Positions 33,407 to 42,760 of a stretch of 64,000 nucleotides of DNA are shown here, piece after piece. The position numbers were made by a program, and so were the translations under genes. The notes under the pieces are model-generated. The model was given only the letters and a program-made list of their open reading frames with translations. It ran no database searches and was not told where the DNA came from. Origin of the DNA: an uncultured Blautia sp. (GTDB taxonomy: Bacteria > Bacillota > Clostridia > Lachnospirales > Lachnospiraceae). The stretch covers positions 1 to 64,000 of the forward strand of contig NZ_CAKRNY010000001.1 in assembly GCF_934371575.1 (NCBI RefSeq). Direction: 5' to 3'. Numbering within the stretch: the stretch's first letter is position 1; each line of letters opens with the position of its first letter.

Positions 33407-35062
33407 TCAACGATTGTTAATAGCTGTTACAAGTGCATCAATGGAAGCACGGATAATATCCGGGTCTACGCCGGCTCCCCACGCCATGGTTCCGTCAGGT
33501 TTCTTGATTCCAACATATGCTATAGCCTTGGAACTGGAGCTGCGCTCTAACGCATGCTCCTGGTATACTTCCAGAGAATACTTCAATTCATATGCTTTCT
33601 TCAGGGCATTGCTCACTGCGTCAAGACGTCCATTTCCCACAGCCTCTGTGGTAATTGTTTTTCCATTAAATGTGGAGGTTACCTTAGTTGTAATTCCTTC
33701 GCTTGTCTGCTGGAAATGCACTTCATTAATGCTGTAGGGCTGTCCAACATTCTCAAAAGTCTTTTTGAACAGATCAAAGATTTCATCTGGATGAAGCTCT
33801 TTATGAAGGTGATCGGAAACACCTTTGGCCGCGTAACCCATTGCCTCACGCATTTTGGGCGGAAGGTTCAGACCGTATTTTGTTTCCAGAATGTAGCCTA
33901 CGCCACCTTTACCAGACTGGCTGTTGATACGGATAACATCTGCGTCATAATTACGTCCCACATCTGTAGGATCAATCGGAAGGTAAGGAACTGTCCAGCT
34001 ATTCGGATCTTTTTCCTCAATCCAGTGCATGCCTTTTGCAATTGCATCCTGGTGAGATCCTGAAAATGCTGCAAAAACAAGAGCTCCACTGTATGGGCTT
34101 CTCTCTCCAACTGTCATTCCAGTGCAACGCTCATATACCTCACAGATGTGCGGCATATCGGAGAAGTCAAGCTTCGGATCTACTCCCTGAGAATACATGT
34201 TCATTCCAAGTGTTACAATATCAACATTACCCGTGCGCTCGCCGTTTCCAAAAAGAGTTCCTTCGATACGGTCTGCACCTGCCAGAATACCCATCTCTGA
34301 ATCAGCAACACCACATCCTCTGTCATTATGAGGGTGTAATGACACAATGACATTTTCACGATGCAGCATATTTTTACACATGTACTCCACCTGACTTGCA
34401 TATACATGCGGCATGGAATGCTCCACTGTTACCGGAAGATTGATAATACACTTGTTGTCCGGAGTTGGCTGCCATACATCGATAACTGCATTGCAGACCT
34501 CAAGAGCATATTCCGGTTCCGTTCCTGTAAAGCTTTCAGGACTGTATTCAAACTGGAAATTTCCTTCTGTCTGTTCAGCCAGTTCTTTTAATAATTTTGC
34601 ACCTTCTACTGCAATCTTTAAGATTTCTTCTTTAGACTTTTTAAATACCTGCTCACGCTGGGCAACAGATGTAGAATTATATACATGAACAATCGCTTTG
34701 GGTGCGCCTTTTACAGCTTCGAAGGTTTTACGGATAATATGCTCCCTTGCCTGAGTAAGTACCTGAATAGTAACGTCCTCCGGAATCAGGTTGCGATCGA
34801 TCAAAGTACGAAGAAAAGTGTACTCTGTTTCAGAAGCAGCCGGAAATCCAACTTCAATTTCTTTAAAACCAATCTGCACAAGAAGCTTAAAAAATTCAAC
34901 TTTCTGTTCAAGACTCATAGGAATCACAAGCGCCTGGTTGCCATCGCGAAGATCCACAGAACACCATGCCGGTGCCTTATCAATGTAATCCTTTTTTGTC
35001 CAGTCCATACAGTTTTCCGGTGGAAGATAATACTGTTTTTTGTATTTGCTTACATTCATCAT
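33407..35062 (-). CDS. leuA: 2-isopropylmalate synthase (long fungal/actinobacterial-type LeuA)
   Basis: A 551-aa enzyme that condenses 2-ketoisovalerate with acetyl-CoA, the first step specific to leucine. The TIM barrel starts with SVDLRDGNQAL (metal-binding Asp), and HPHNDRGCGVAD and GTLFGNGERTGNVD supply further metal and substrate residues. The C-terminal part forms the LeuA regulatory domain for leucine feedback. The N-terminal KYKKQYYLPPE is typical of the longer LeuA form rather than the E. coli type. GGAGG lies 9 nt before the ATG. A leucine T-box precedes the gene. Confidence 0.95.
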   Translation of the reverse strand: MMNVSKYKKQYYLPPENCMDWTKKDYIDKAPAWCSVDLRDGNQALVIPMSLEQKVEFFKLLVQIGFKEIEVGFPAASETEYTFLRTLIDRNLIPEDVTIQVLTQAREHIIRKTFEAVKGAPKAIVHVYNSTSVAQREQVFKKSKEEILKIAVEGAKLLKELAEQTEGNFQFEYSPESFTGTEPEYALEVCNAVIDVWQPTPDNKCIINLPVTVEHSMPHVYASQVEYMCKNMLHRENVIVSLHPHNDRGCGVADSEMGILAGADRIEGTLFGNGERTGNVDIVTLGMNMYSQGVDPKLDFSDMPHICEVYERCTGMTVGERSPYSGALVFAAFSGSHQDAIAKGMHWIEEKDPNSWTVPYLPIDPTDVGRNYDADVIRINSQSGKGGVGYILETKYGLNLPPKMREAMGYAAKGVSDHLHKELHPDEIFDLFKKTFENVGQPYSINEVHFQQTSEGITTKVTSTFNGKTITTEAVGNGRLDAVSNALKKAYELKYSLEVYQEHALERSSSSKAIAYVGIKKPDGTMAWGAGVDPDIIRASIDALVTAINNR

Positions 35063-35300
35063 TTCTTTATTCCTCCATATTGTAATTTAGTTTTTCTTCT
35101 TTGTTGCAGAAAGTTTTTATTACAGAACAAAGCGGACAAGTCCGCTTCAAACACCCTAAATCCCTCAATCTTTGAGGGACTTGTTACGCTTTGCGCATCA
35201 GATGGCGTCTGCTTCAGAAGACATATTCCACATGCATTCGGTCGCATCATCGCGAAATGTTTTTATGTAATAGAAATATTACGAATTACATAAAAAAAGC
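35063..35300 (-). other. Extended leuA leader between the T-box terminator and the start codon
   Basis: About 240 nt that a plain T-box arrangement does not need. By eye it contains a perfect 10-bp hairpin TTTATGTAAT/ATTACATAAA right after the T-box terminator, then CCCTCAAAGATTGAGGG (about 35162-35178) and AAGCGGACTTGTCCGCTT (about 35130-35147). None has a terminator-like U run. A 63-codon frame has no ribosome site and no Leu codon run, so I do not call a leader peptide. Confidence 0.5.
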
Positions 35301-35610
35301 CCTCCGACTCTGCACACATACAGGTGCAAGAGACGGAAGACATACATCCTACGCGGTACCACTCTCATTTCATGAATCAAATCCATACACTCAACGGATA
35401 CGGGAATATTCCTTATATCCTTTCCATATAACGGTGGATCCCGTCTGCGTCTACTCCTACTTTTTATAACCTGCAAGCAGTTTCAAGCAGCTACTCCAAG
35501 GCGAGTTCTACAAATCCCTTCCATCATCTCACACCAACCAATGACTCTCTGCGCTCCGGTTTCTGTATACTATTCCTTATCAAAGTATTTCTCTTATATA
35601 CTTTCTGTAT
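35291..35610 (-). ncRNA. T-box leader of leuA (Leu CTC specifier)
   Basis: Stem I begins with GCGCAGAGAGTCATTGG. The specifier loop reads GTAGAACTCGCC, with CTC (Leu) at 35503-35505. The T-box is the variant GAGAGTGGTACCGCGTAGG, and the terminator arms (CCGTCTCTTGCAC with GTGCAGAGTCGG) are followed by GGGCTTTTTTTATG. Leucine starvation should favour antitermination and leuA expression. Confidence 0.92.
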
Positions 35611-35615
35611 TATTT

Positions 35616-35644
35616 ACATTAACATTTTTCCAGTCATTTGTCAA
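35616..35644 (-). promoter_or_regulatory. Promoter of the leuA T-box transcript
   Basis: TTGACA (35639-35644), 17-bp spacer, TAATGT (35616-35621) on the minus strand, starting 7 nt after the tRNA-Pro gene. Confidence 0.65.
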
Positions 35645-35651
35645 TGACCAA

Positions 35652-35725
35652 TCGGGGCAACAGGATTTGAACCTGCGACCTCACGGCCCCCAGCCGTGCG
35701 CGCTACCAAGCTACGCCATACCCCG
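35652..35725 (-). tRNA. tRNA-Pro (anticodon GGG)
   Basis: A 74-nt cloverleaf. The 7-bp acceptor stem is CGGGGTA with TGCCCCG (one G-U pair), discriminator A. The anticodon stem CACGG/CCGTG encloses the loop CTGGGGG, so the anticodon is GGG (reads CCC/CCU Pro). The T arm carries GGTTCGAATCC-like sequence (GGTTCAAATCC). The 3' CCA is not encoded. Own promoter upstream. Confidence 0.95.
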
Positions 35726-35737
35726 TGAACAGTTGGT

Positions 35738-35766
35738 ATTTTACCAAATATTGCAAAAAAAATCAA
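35738..35766 (-). promoter_or_regulatory. Promoter of tRNA-Pro
   Basis: TTGATT (35761-35766), 17-bp spacer, TAAAAT (35738-35743) on the minus strand, 12 nt before the tRNA 5' end. Confidence 0.6.
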
Positions 35767-35802
35767 CTGTTTTTTCAGAAAATCGGTATTTTTTCAATAA
35801 TG

Positions 35803-35849
35803 TAAAAGAAGAACGTGAAGTCTCTTCAGTTTCCAGAGCTTCACGTTCT
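35803..35849 (-). terminator. Terminator of leuCD
   Basis: An 11-bp stem AGAACGTGAAG/CTTCACGTTCT followed on the minus strand by TCTTTTAC, directly after the leuD stop codon. Confidence 0.7.
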
Positions 35850-35855
35850 ATTTGC

Positions 35856-36344
35856 TCAATGCTGACTGTTAATGTAATTAACCAGTCCTTCAGCCTTAAT
35901 TATCTTCTGCATGAATTCCGGAAAAGCCTGACCTTTAAACTGTGTACCTTTGGTACGATTATAGATCATACCGGAATCAAAATCCACTTCTACTTCATCA
36001 CCATCATCAATTCCCTTACTTGCTTCCGGACACTCGATAATAGGAAGTCCAATATTGATGGCATTTCTGTAAAAAATTCTTGCAAAAGTTTCCGCAATAA
36101 CACAGCTCACGCCGGCTGCCTTGATTGCAATCGGTGCGTGTTCACGTGAAGAACCACAGCCGAAATTCTTGGCTGCAACTATAATATCACCTTTCTTCAC
36201 CCTTTTTACAAAAGTATTGTCAATATCTTCCATACAATGAGTCGCCAGTTCCGCCGGATCTGAGGAATTCAGATAACGCGCCGGAATAATAACATCTGTA
36301 TCTACATTATCTCCGTATTTAAAAACTCCGCCTTTTGCCTGCAT
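35856..36344 (-). CDS. leuD: 3-isopropylmalate dehydratase small subunit
   Basis: A 162-aa aconitase swivel-domain subunit that works with LeuC to isomerise 2- to 3-isopropylmalate. The motifs [16 protein letters not shown] (about 8-23) and [16 protein letters not shown] are diagnostic. The short length and sequence match the archaeal/clostridial LeuD type. It follows leuC by 15 nt. Confidence 0.95.
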   Translation of the reverse strand: MQAKGGVFKYGDNVDTDVIIPARYLNSSDPAELATHCMEDIDNTFVKRVKKGDIIVAAKNFGCGSSREHAPIAIKAAGVSCVIAETFARIFYRNAINIGLPIIECPEASKGIDDGDEVEVDFDSGMIYNRTKGTQFKGQAFPEFMQKIIKAEGLVNYINSQH

Positions 36345-36359
36345 GGTAAATACTCCTCC

Positions 36360-37628
36360 TTATAATCCCAATTCTTCCGGTGCACAAATATAACCAGTTA
36401 CTGCACTTGCTGCAGCCACTGCCGGGCTTGCAAGATAGACTTCTGAATCCACATGCCCCATACGGCCCACAAAATTTCGGTTTGTAGTTGAAATACAACG
36501 CTCACCGGCCGCCAGAATGCCCATATATCCGCCAAGGCACGGACCGCAGGTAGGTGTGCTTACAACTGCTCCGGCTTCAATAAATATTTTAAGGAGTCCC
36601 TCTTCCATTGCCTGCAGATATATTGCCTGTGTAGCAGGAATCACAATACAGCGGATTCCCTTCTTAACCTTACGGCCTTTCAGAATTTCCGCAGCAACCC
36701 GAAGATCATCAATGCGTCCGTTCGTACAGGATCCAATCACAGCCTGATCCACAATAACCTGTCCATCAATTTCGGAGATAGTTTTTGTATTTTCAGGTAA
36801 ATGAGGAAATGCAACTGTCGGCTCTAACGTACTGAGATCAATTGTATACTCTGCCTCATAAACAGCATCTTCGTCAGCTTCATATGTCTTATATGGACGT
36901 TTGGAATGCTCCTCCATGTATTTGACGGCAAGATCATCGACTGGGAAAATACCATTCTTTCCACCTGCTTCAATGGCCATATTTGCAATGGTAAAACGAT
37001 CATCCATAGATAGATTCTTAATTCCCTCTCCTGTAAACTCCATAGATTTATAAAGAGCTCCATCCACACCGATCATGCCGATAATATGTAAAATTACATC
37101 TTTACCACTCACCCACTTTTTTGGTTTTCCTACAATATTAAATTTAATTGCAGAGGGTACCTTAAACCAGGCTTTTCCAGTTGCCATTCCAGCTGCCATA
37201 TCTGTGCTTCCTACGCCTGTGGAAAAAGCCCCCAGAGCTCCGTATGTACAGGTGTGTGAGTCTGCTCCGATGATCACATCTCCAGCAACTGTAAGACCTT
37301 TTTCCGGAAGAAGCGCATGCTCAATTCCCATCTGTCCCACATCAAAATAATTGGTAATATCATGACGACAGGCAAATTCACGGACACATTTGCAGTGTTC
37401 CGCAGATTTAATATCCTTATTAGGGATAAAATGATCCATTACCAGTGCAATTTTATCTTTATCAAATACAGAATCTACGGTCATCTTATCCATCTCATGA
37501 ATCGCAACCGGAGAAGTGATATCATTTCCAAGAACAAGGTCAAGCTGTGCCTCTATCAGCTGTCCTGCTTCTACATGATCCAACCCCGCATGAGCTGCCA
37601 GGATTTTCTGAGTCATTGTCATTCCCAT
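36360..37628 (-). CDS. leuC: 3-isopropylmalate dehydratase large subunit
   Basis: A 422-aa aconitase-family [4Fe-4S] subunit. The cluster cysteines lie in VIGSCTNGR and in [34 protein letters not shown] marks the active site. The short LeuC class (about 420 aa) pairs with the short LeuD encoded next. The ATG at 37628 follows an AGGAGG ribosome site; internal Met codons (residues 3 and 5) are alternatives. Divergent from the lysR gene, with an LTTR-type palindrome between them. Confidence 0.95.
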   Translation of the reverse strand: MGMTMTQKILAAHAGLDHVEAGQLIEAQLDLVLGNDITSPVAIHEMDKMTVDSVFDKDKIALVMDHFIPNKDIKSAEHCKCVREFACRHDITNYFDVGQMGIEHALLPEKGLTVAGDVIIGADSHTCTYGALGAFSTGVGSTDMAAGMATGKAWFKVPSAIKFNIVGKPKKWVSGKDVILHIIGMIGVDGALYKSMEFTGEGIKNLSMDDRFTIANMAIEAGGKNGIFPVDDLAVKYMEEHSKRPYKTYEADEDAVYEAEYTIDLSTLEPTVAFPHLPENTKTISEIDGQVIVDQAVIGSCTNGRIDDLRVAAEILKGRKVKKGIRCIVIPATQAIYLQAMEEGLLKIFIEAGAVVSTPTCGPCLGGYMGILAAGERCISTTNRNFVGRMGHVDSEVYLASPAVAAASAVTGYICAPEELGL

Positions 37629-37712
37629 TTTTATTTTCCTCCTGATCTATTGTATGTTGCTATTTTAGCACACTTTCTGTTATAATTACAATACATATTA
37701 ATCATATTTATT

Positions 37713-37727
37713 ATAACTAATAGTTAT
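37713..37727. promoter_or_regulatory. LysR-type regulator box between leuC and lysR
   Basis: A perfect 15-bp palindrome ATAACTA-A-TAGTTAT containing T-N11-A, the standard LTTR recognition pattern. It lies in the 116-nt divergent region, 17 nt before the lysR start codon and about 85 nt from leuC. A likely autoregulatory and leuCD-activation site (inference). Confidence 0.65.
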
Positions 37728-37744
37728 ATTGTCAGGAGGAAATA

Positions 37745-38638
37745 ATGCAGGAAAATCTGTCACTTTATCATGTTTTTTACACTGTAAGCCGTACCGGTAA
37801 TATTTCAGCTGCTGCCAAAGAGCTATACATCAGTCAGCCTGCCATCAGCCGTTCTATCCAAAAACTGGAAGATAATCTGGATACCACTCTTTTTAAACGC
37901 AGTTCCAAGGGTGTAGCCCTTACTCCAGACGGACAGCTTCTATATAAAAAGGTAAAAGCAGCATTCCAGCTTCTTTCAGAAGGGGAAGACTCTATTCTTC
38001 ATAACCGTTCCAGAGAAATTCCCAGGCTGCGCATCGGTGCCAGTACGACACTTTGCAAATATGTCCTTATGCCCCGGCTGAAAGATTTTATTTCTGCCAA
38101 TCCACAAATACGTATTACCATCTCCTGTCAGTCCACTTATCAGACATTAAAACTTCTAGAAGAAGATCAGATAGATATCGGGCTGATCGGCCGTCCACAA
38201 AAGCTGTCAGGATATGAATTTATACCTTTGCTGAAAATACAGGATACTTTCGTTGCTACCAGACAATATCTGGAAAATCTGGAACAGCTTTATCCGGAAG
38301 AATCTTTTTATCACACAGCTACCTTCATGCTTCTGGATGAACAGAACATTACCAGACAGTCTGTCAATACTATATTACATGAGCATCAGATGAAGCTGGG
38401 ACACATTCTTGAGGTCAGCACCATGGACCTTCTGATTCAGTTTGCTCAGGTCGGTATGGGCATTGCCTGCGTGATAAAAGAATTTGTAAAAAAAGAACTG
38501 GACATGGGAATGCTTGTGGAAGCTCCTATGGGGCTTAGCTTTCCATCCAGGGAAATCGGTTTTGTGTACCGAAAAGGAAACGACAGTCAGGAACTGCTGA
38601 CGCTTCTAAAATCCGGGTTTCCCCTCGGGGTCCTTTAA
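37745..38638 (+). CDS. LysR family transcriptional regulator
   Basis: A 297-aa regulator. The winged HTH lies at about 5-62 (GNISAAAKELYISQPAISRSIQKLE), followed by a LysR substrate-binding domain (about 90-290). Divergent from leuCD with a T-N11-A box between them, so it probably regulates leuCD and itself; an isopropylmalate-type co-inducer would be in keeping (inference). AGGAGG precedes the ATG. The last nine residues (SGFPLGVL region) are encoded by the first copy of the 65-bp tandem repeat, so the natural C terminus may have been altered by the repeat. Confidence 0.92.
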   Translation: MQENLSLYHVFYTVSRTGNISAAAKELYISQPAISRSIQKLEDNLDTTLFKRSSKGVALTPDGQLLYKKVKAAFQLLSEGEDSILHNRSREIPRLRIGASTTLCKYVLMPRLKDFISANPQIRITISCQSTYQTLKLLEEDQIDIGLIGRPQKLSGYEFIPLLKIQDTFVATRQYLENLEQLYPEESFYHTATFMLLDEQNITRQSVNTILHEHQMKLGHILEVSTMDLLIQFAQVGMGIACVIKEFVKKELDMGMLVEAPMGLSFPSREIGFVYRKGNDSQELLTLLKSGFPLGVL

Positions 38639-38836
38639 CTCCGCTTTTGCTCCGTTAAAGTAGCGCAAATAAAAAAATCCGGGTTTCCCTCGGGAACCTT
38701 TAACTCCGCTTTTGCTCCGTTAAAGTAGCGCAAATAAAAAAATCCGGGTTTCCCTCGGGAACCTTTAACTCCGCTTTTGCTCCGTTAAAGTAGCGCAAAT
38801 AAAAAAATCCGGGTTTCCCCGGATTTTTTTATTTGC
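38611..38836. repeat. 65-bp tandem repeat, about 3.4 copies, between lysR and ilvC
   Basis: Copies start at 38611 (66 bp), 38677 (65 bp), 38742 (65 bp) and 38807 (partial). Copies 2 and 3 appear identical; copy 1 differs at a few bases in the CCCTCGGG part. Each unit begins ATCCGGGTTTCCC, contains the inverted pair CTTTAAC/GTTAAAG around a 14-nt loop, and ends in an A-rich run that reads as a T tract on the minus strand. The last partial copy folds as CCGGGTTTCCCCGG followed by ATTTTTTT. It looks like an amplified bidirectional terminator between converging genes. Confidence 0.9.
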
Positions 38837-39868
<1,032 letters not shown>

Positions 39869-39898
39869 CTACTGTATTAAAACTTAAAAAATATATCG

Positions 39899-39960
39899 TT
39901 AAGGGTATATATATGCTTATTCTGTGCATAATCATTCAATGCCATGGCACATATCCCTTA
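39899..39960 (-). terminator. Possible attenuator hairpin between ilvN and ilvC
   Basis: TAAGGGATATGTG and CATATATATACCCTTA can form a long imperfect stem, followed on the minus strand by ACGATATATTTTTTAAG. It may partly end the ilvN transcript ahead of ilvC. Weak evidence. Confidence 0.35.
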
Positions 39961-39965
39961 GCAAA

Positions 39966-40463
39966 CTATAAATACTTTACCCCGTGAGAGCCTCTTTCAA
40001 GTCCCATAACACCAGCTCTGGCCAACTCCAGAATCTCGTAGTCACTCATCAGATTAATAAATGCTTCCAGTTTTGTCTTGCTGCCGGTCATCTCCACGAT
40101 CAGAGAATCCTTGCTTACATCCACTACCTTGGCACGAAAAATATCTGCTATGGAAACAATTCCCTGTCTCTGTTCCGGTGCTACTGCAACCTTCACCAGA
40201 ACGGTCTCGCGAACAACGCTCTCAGACGGATCCAGAACCTTAATATCCCTTACGTCCACAAGCTTCGCCAGCTGTTTCACGATCTGATCAAGAATCGTGT
40301 CGTCTCCACTGCACACTACTGTTATACGGGTATAATTCACATCTGCTGTAACTCCAGCAGTAATACTGTCAATATTATAGCCACGGCGGCTGAACAATCC
40401 AGCAATCCGACTGAGCACACCTGACGTATTATCAACTAATAAAGATAAAATCCTATTTTGCAT
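39966..40463 (-). CDS. ilvN: Acetolactate synthase small (regulatory) subunit
   Basis: A 165-aa regulatory subunit that gives acetohydroxyacid synthase its feedback control by branched-chain amino acids. The N-terminal ACT domain is LSLLVDNTSGVLSRIAGLFSRRGYNIDSI, and a second ACT-like domain lies in the C-terminal half. The catalytic subunit gene ilvB is not adjacent and not in the window. Own promoter, with a palindrome next to the -10 box. Confidence 0.95.
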   Translation of the reverse strand: MQNRILSLLVDNTSGVLSRIAGLFSRRGYNIDSITAGVTADVNYTRITVVCSGDDTILDQIVKQLAKLVDVRDIKVLDPSESVVRETVLVKVAVAPEQRQGIVSIADIFRAKVVDVSKDSLIVEMTGSKTKLEAFINLMSDYEILELARAGVMGLERGSHGVKYL

Positions 40464-40495
40464 AAAATAATCCTGCTTTCATACTTCAGATTGAT

Positions 40496-40506
40496 ATGGT
40501 TACCAT
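40496..40506. promoter_or_regulatory. Palindromic possible operator at the ilvN transcription start
   Basis: A perfect 11-bp palindrome ATGGT-T-ACCAT that abuts and slightly overlaps the -10 box, where a repressor could block transcription. The regulator is unknown. Confidence 0.35.
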
Positions 40507-40532
40507 TATAACAACATAATTTAATTTGTCAA
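40505..40532 (-). promoter_or_regulatory. Promoter of ilvN
   Basis: TTGACA (40527-40532), 16-bp spacer, TATAAT (40505-40510) on the minus strand. Confidence 0.75.
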
Positions 40533-40581
40533 TGCTACATCTCAAAAAAGTTTTAATGTTTTATTGTATTAAAGCATGTTT

Positions 40582-41661
40582 TCATATCAGATACTTACTC
40601 TGTAAATCTGTTACTGTCTTTGGGTTCAGATAAAGTCCTTTTCGCAAAAAGCGCTCCACATTCCCATATTCCACATAAATTGTCCGGAACATCCGGTCCA
40701 GATACTCTTCTTTTACTTTAAAAAGTGCGGACACCTTGTTCACATTTGCAATGCTGTCCAGATGGTTTGCCTCAAGATAACGAAGCATATAATCCAGTTC
40801 CCCTGCCAGGTATACGTTGGACCGCATAAAATCCTCCCGGATCACATCACGGTGAACTCCAAGTGTACAAAGAAGAAGTGCAGTTGTCACCCCTACCCGG
40901 TCTTTTCCCCAGCTGCAATGCCATAGGGCAGCTCCATTATCATGATGGAGCAGCACATCTATAAATCTGGCACACTGCTTCACAGAATACTGGTCTTTTA
41001 CGAAGTTCTCATACTGCTTTTCCAGAAGCCTTTCAATATCTCCGTCATAATCCAGCACCTGGCGGAGCATTCCATCAGACTGCAGCATTCCAAGAACACT
41101 TCCAGGGGAATCACTGATCAACTCTTCATCGATCATTGGAATATAATAATATTCAACCCCCTTCATTACAACATCAGGTTTCTCATTTCGCTCTGTCTGG
41201 TCTCTGAGATCGATCACAGTTTTCAGCTTGCATTCCTCCTGCAAAACAATCCCGTCTGCCATGGAAGCATGATAAAGATTTCCGCTGCGAATAAGCTTTC
41301 CTGGAAGAATATGCCGTCCATCCTTTGTGGCGATTGCCCCCAGATCCCTTGTATTTGGAAGACTCTGAAGGGAAAGCCGGCTGCCTTTTGGAAAACCGGT
41401 GGCCATCTCCGGATTAAGAAGTCCCAAAATCCGCAGACAATCCTGCGCTTCATGCTCAGTCATTTCAAACCGGTATCGCTTCTTCCGTCTGGTAATAATC
41501 ACCAGATAATTGGAAATCATCTGTTTCACTGTTGTTTCTGCATTTTCGCCTTCCCGATGGATATAAGCCCAGACAATATCCCGACATGGGAGATTATTCT
41601 GTATCATATGTCTGAAAAAGATCAGATTTCCATCTTCTACACGAATCTTACCGTATCTCAT
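40582..41661 (-). CDS. Tyrosine-protein phosphatase (CX5R type) with an N-terminal extra domain
   Basis: A 359-aa protein. The C-terminal two thirds are a bacterial Tyr/dual-specificity phosphatase of the Y_phosphatase3 type, with NTRDLGAI near 103, IRSGNL near 125, the aspartate region DLRDQTERNE and the catalytic loop HCSWGKDRVG (C249, R255). Residues 1-90 form an extra region with beta-strand-like sequence (IVWAYIHREG, NYLVIITRRKKRYRFEMTE) that I cannot name; a PH-like fold is a guess. GGAGGAG precedes the ATG. Divergent from the AEC transporter gene. Confidence 0.87.
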   Translation of the reverse strand: MRYGKIRVEDGNLIFFRHMIQNNLPCRDIVWAYIHREGENAETTVKQMISNYLVIITRRKKRYRFEMTEHEAQDCLRILGLLNPEMATGFPKGSRLSLQSLPNTRDLGAIATKDGRHILPGKLIRSGNLYHASMADGIVLQEECKLKTVIDLRDQTERNEKPDVVMKGVEYYYIPMIDEELISDSPGSVLGMLQSDGMLRQVLDYDGDIERLLEKQYENFVKDQYSVKQCARFIDVLLHHDNGAALWHCSWGKDRVGVTTALLLCTLGVHRDVIREDFMRSNVYLAGELDYMLRYLEANHLDSIANVNKVSALFKVKEEYLDRMFRTIYVEYGNVERFLRKGLYLNPKTVTDLQSKYLI

Positions 41662-41715
41662 AATTCTCCTCCATTCGTTGCCTGTCCCTATAACGATACC
41701 ACAGAAAATTTAATT

Positions 41716-41743
41716 TGACAATTATTGGAAAGAGTTTATAATC
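41716..41743 (+). promoter_or_regulatory. Promoter of the AEC transporter gene
   Basis: TTGACA (41716-41721), 16-bp spacer, TATAAT (41738-41743) on the plus strand. Confidence 0.7.
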
Positions 41744-41794
41744 AAAAAATAATATGCCGTTACTGACATAAACTTAAGAAAGGTAAATTTTGTT

Positions 41795-42739
41795 ATGGAA
41801 AATCTGACTTTTTGTCTCAATGCAACGATTCCTATTTTTTTGACGCTTATGCTGGGGTATTTTTTCCGAAAAATCAATCTTTACAACGATTCTTTCGTTT
41901 CACAGCTGAATAAATTCGTATTTAAGGCAGCCCTGCCCGCCCTTTTATTCCTGAATGTAGCGGAATCAGATTTTATTAAAGTATGGGATACCAGATTTGT
42001 TCTTTTCTGCTTCGCAGCCACCTTTTGCAGCATTGCCATCTCCATTGGTCTCTCCTTTCTTCTGAAGCCAAGAGATATCCAGGGAGAATTTGTACAGGCA
42101 TCTTACCGAAGCAGCGCGGCAATCCTCGGCATTGCCATTATCCAGAATCTTTACGGAGATGCTGGCATGGCACCCCTTATGATCATTGCAAGTGTGCCAC
42201 TTTATAACATAATGGCTGTCACCGTGCTTGCATTCATGCAGCCTGGAAATCACAAAATGGATAAACAGCTGATTTTAAAAACCTTAAAGGGAATTGCAAC
42301 CAATCCTATTATCCTGGGCATTCTGGCAGGTCTGATCTGGTCTGTCCTTCGCCTGCCCCTTCCGACTATTCTTCGCTCCACAGTCAGTAACCTTGGAAAA
42401 ACAGCCACACCACTTGGACTGATGGCAATGGGTGGTGCCCTTCATTTTGGAAAAGCCTTTTCCAGACTAAAGGCAACCATCGCCTGCACCTTTATGAAAC
42501 TGATCGGATTTTGTGCAATCTTTCTTCCTGTTGCCATCAGGCTTGGATTTACCCATGACAAGCTGGTTGCCATTCTGATCATGCTTGGTTCTGCCACCAC
42601 TGTAAGCTGCTATATTATGGCAAAAAACATGGGACACGAAGGATCTTTTTCCTCCAGTGTCATTATGCTCACCACACTGCTTAGTGCATTTACCCTTACG
42701 GTCTGGTTGTTCATTTGTAAAAGTCTGGGACTGATTTAG
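41795..42739 (+). CDS. AEC family (auxin efflux carrier-like) transporter
   Basis: A 314-aa membrane protein with about ten hydrophobic helices in two repeats; the segment MLGYFFRKINLYND near the N terminus and TATPLGLMAMGGAL in the middle fit the AEC family (malate, malonate and similar carriers). The substrate cannot be told. AAGG lies about 11 nt before the ATG. It is followed by the converging M20 peptidase gene after 21 nt, with no clear terminator. Confidence 0.88.
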   Translation: MENLTFCLNATIPIFLTLMLGYFFRKINLYNDSFVSQLNKFVFKAALPALLFLNVAESDFIKVWDTRFVLFCFAATFCSIAISIGLSFLLKPRDIQGEFVQASYRSSAAILGIAIIQNLYGDAGMAPLMIIASVPLYNIMAVTVLAFMQPGNHKMDKQLILKTLKGIATNPIILGILAGLIWSVLRLPLPTILRSTVSNLGKTATPLGLMAMGGALHFGKAFSRLKATIACTFMKLIGFCAIFLPVAIRLGFTHDKLVAILIMLGSATTVSCYIMAKNMGHEGSFSSSVIMLTTLLSAFTLTVWLFICKSLGLI

Positions 42740-42760
42740 CAGGCTGTTTTTTGATTTTCC

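Noticed and set aside
35059..35250. Possible 63-aa leader peptide before leuA
   Set aside because: No ribosome site at its ATG and no run of Leu codons; control is explained by the T-box.
38611..38836. CRISPR array
   Set aside because: Units are directly abutting tandem copies without variable spacers, and no cas genes are near.
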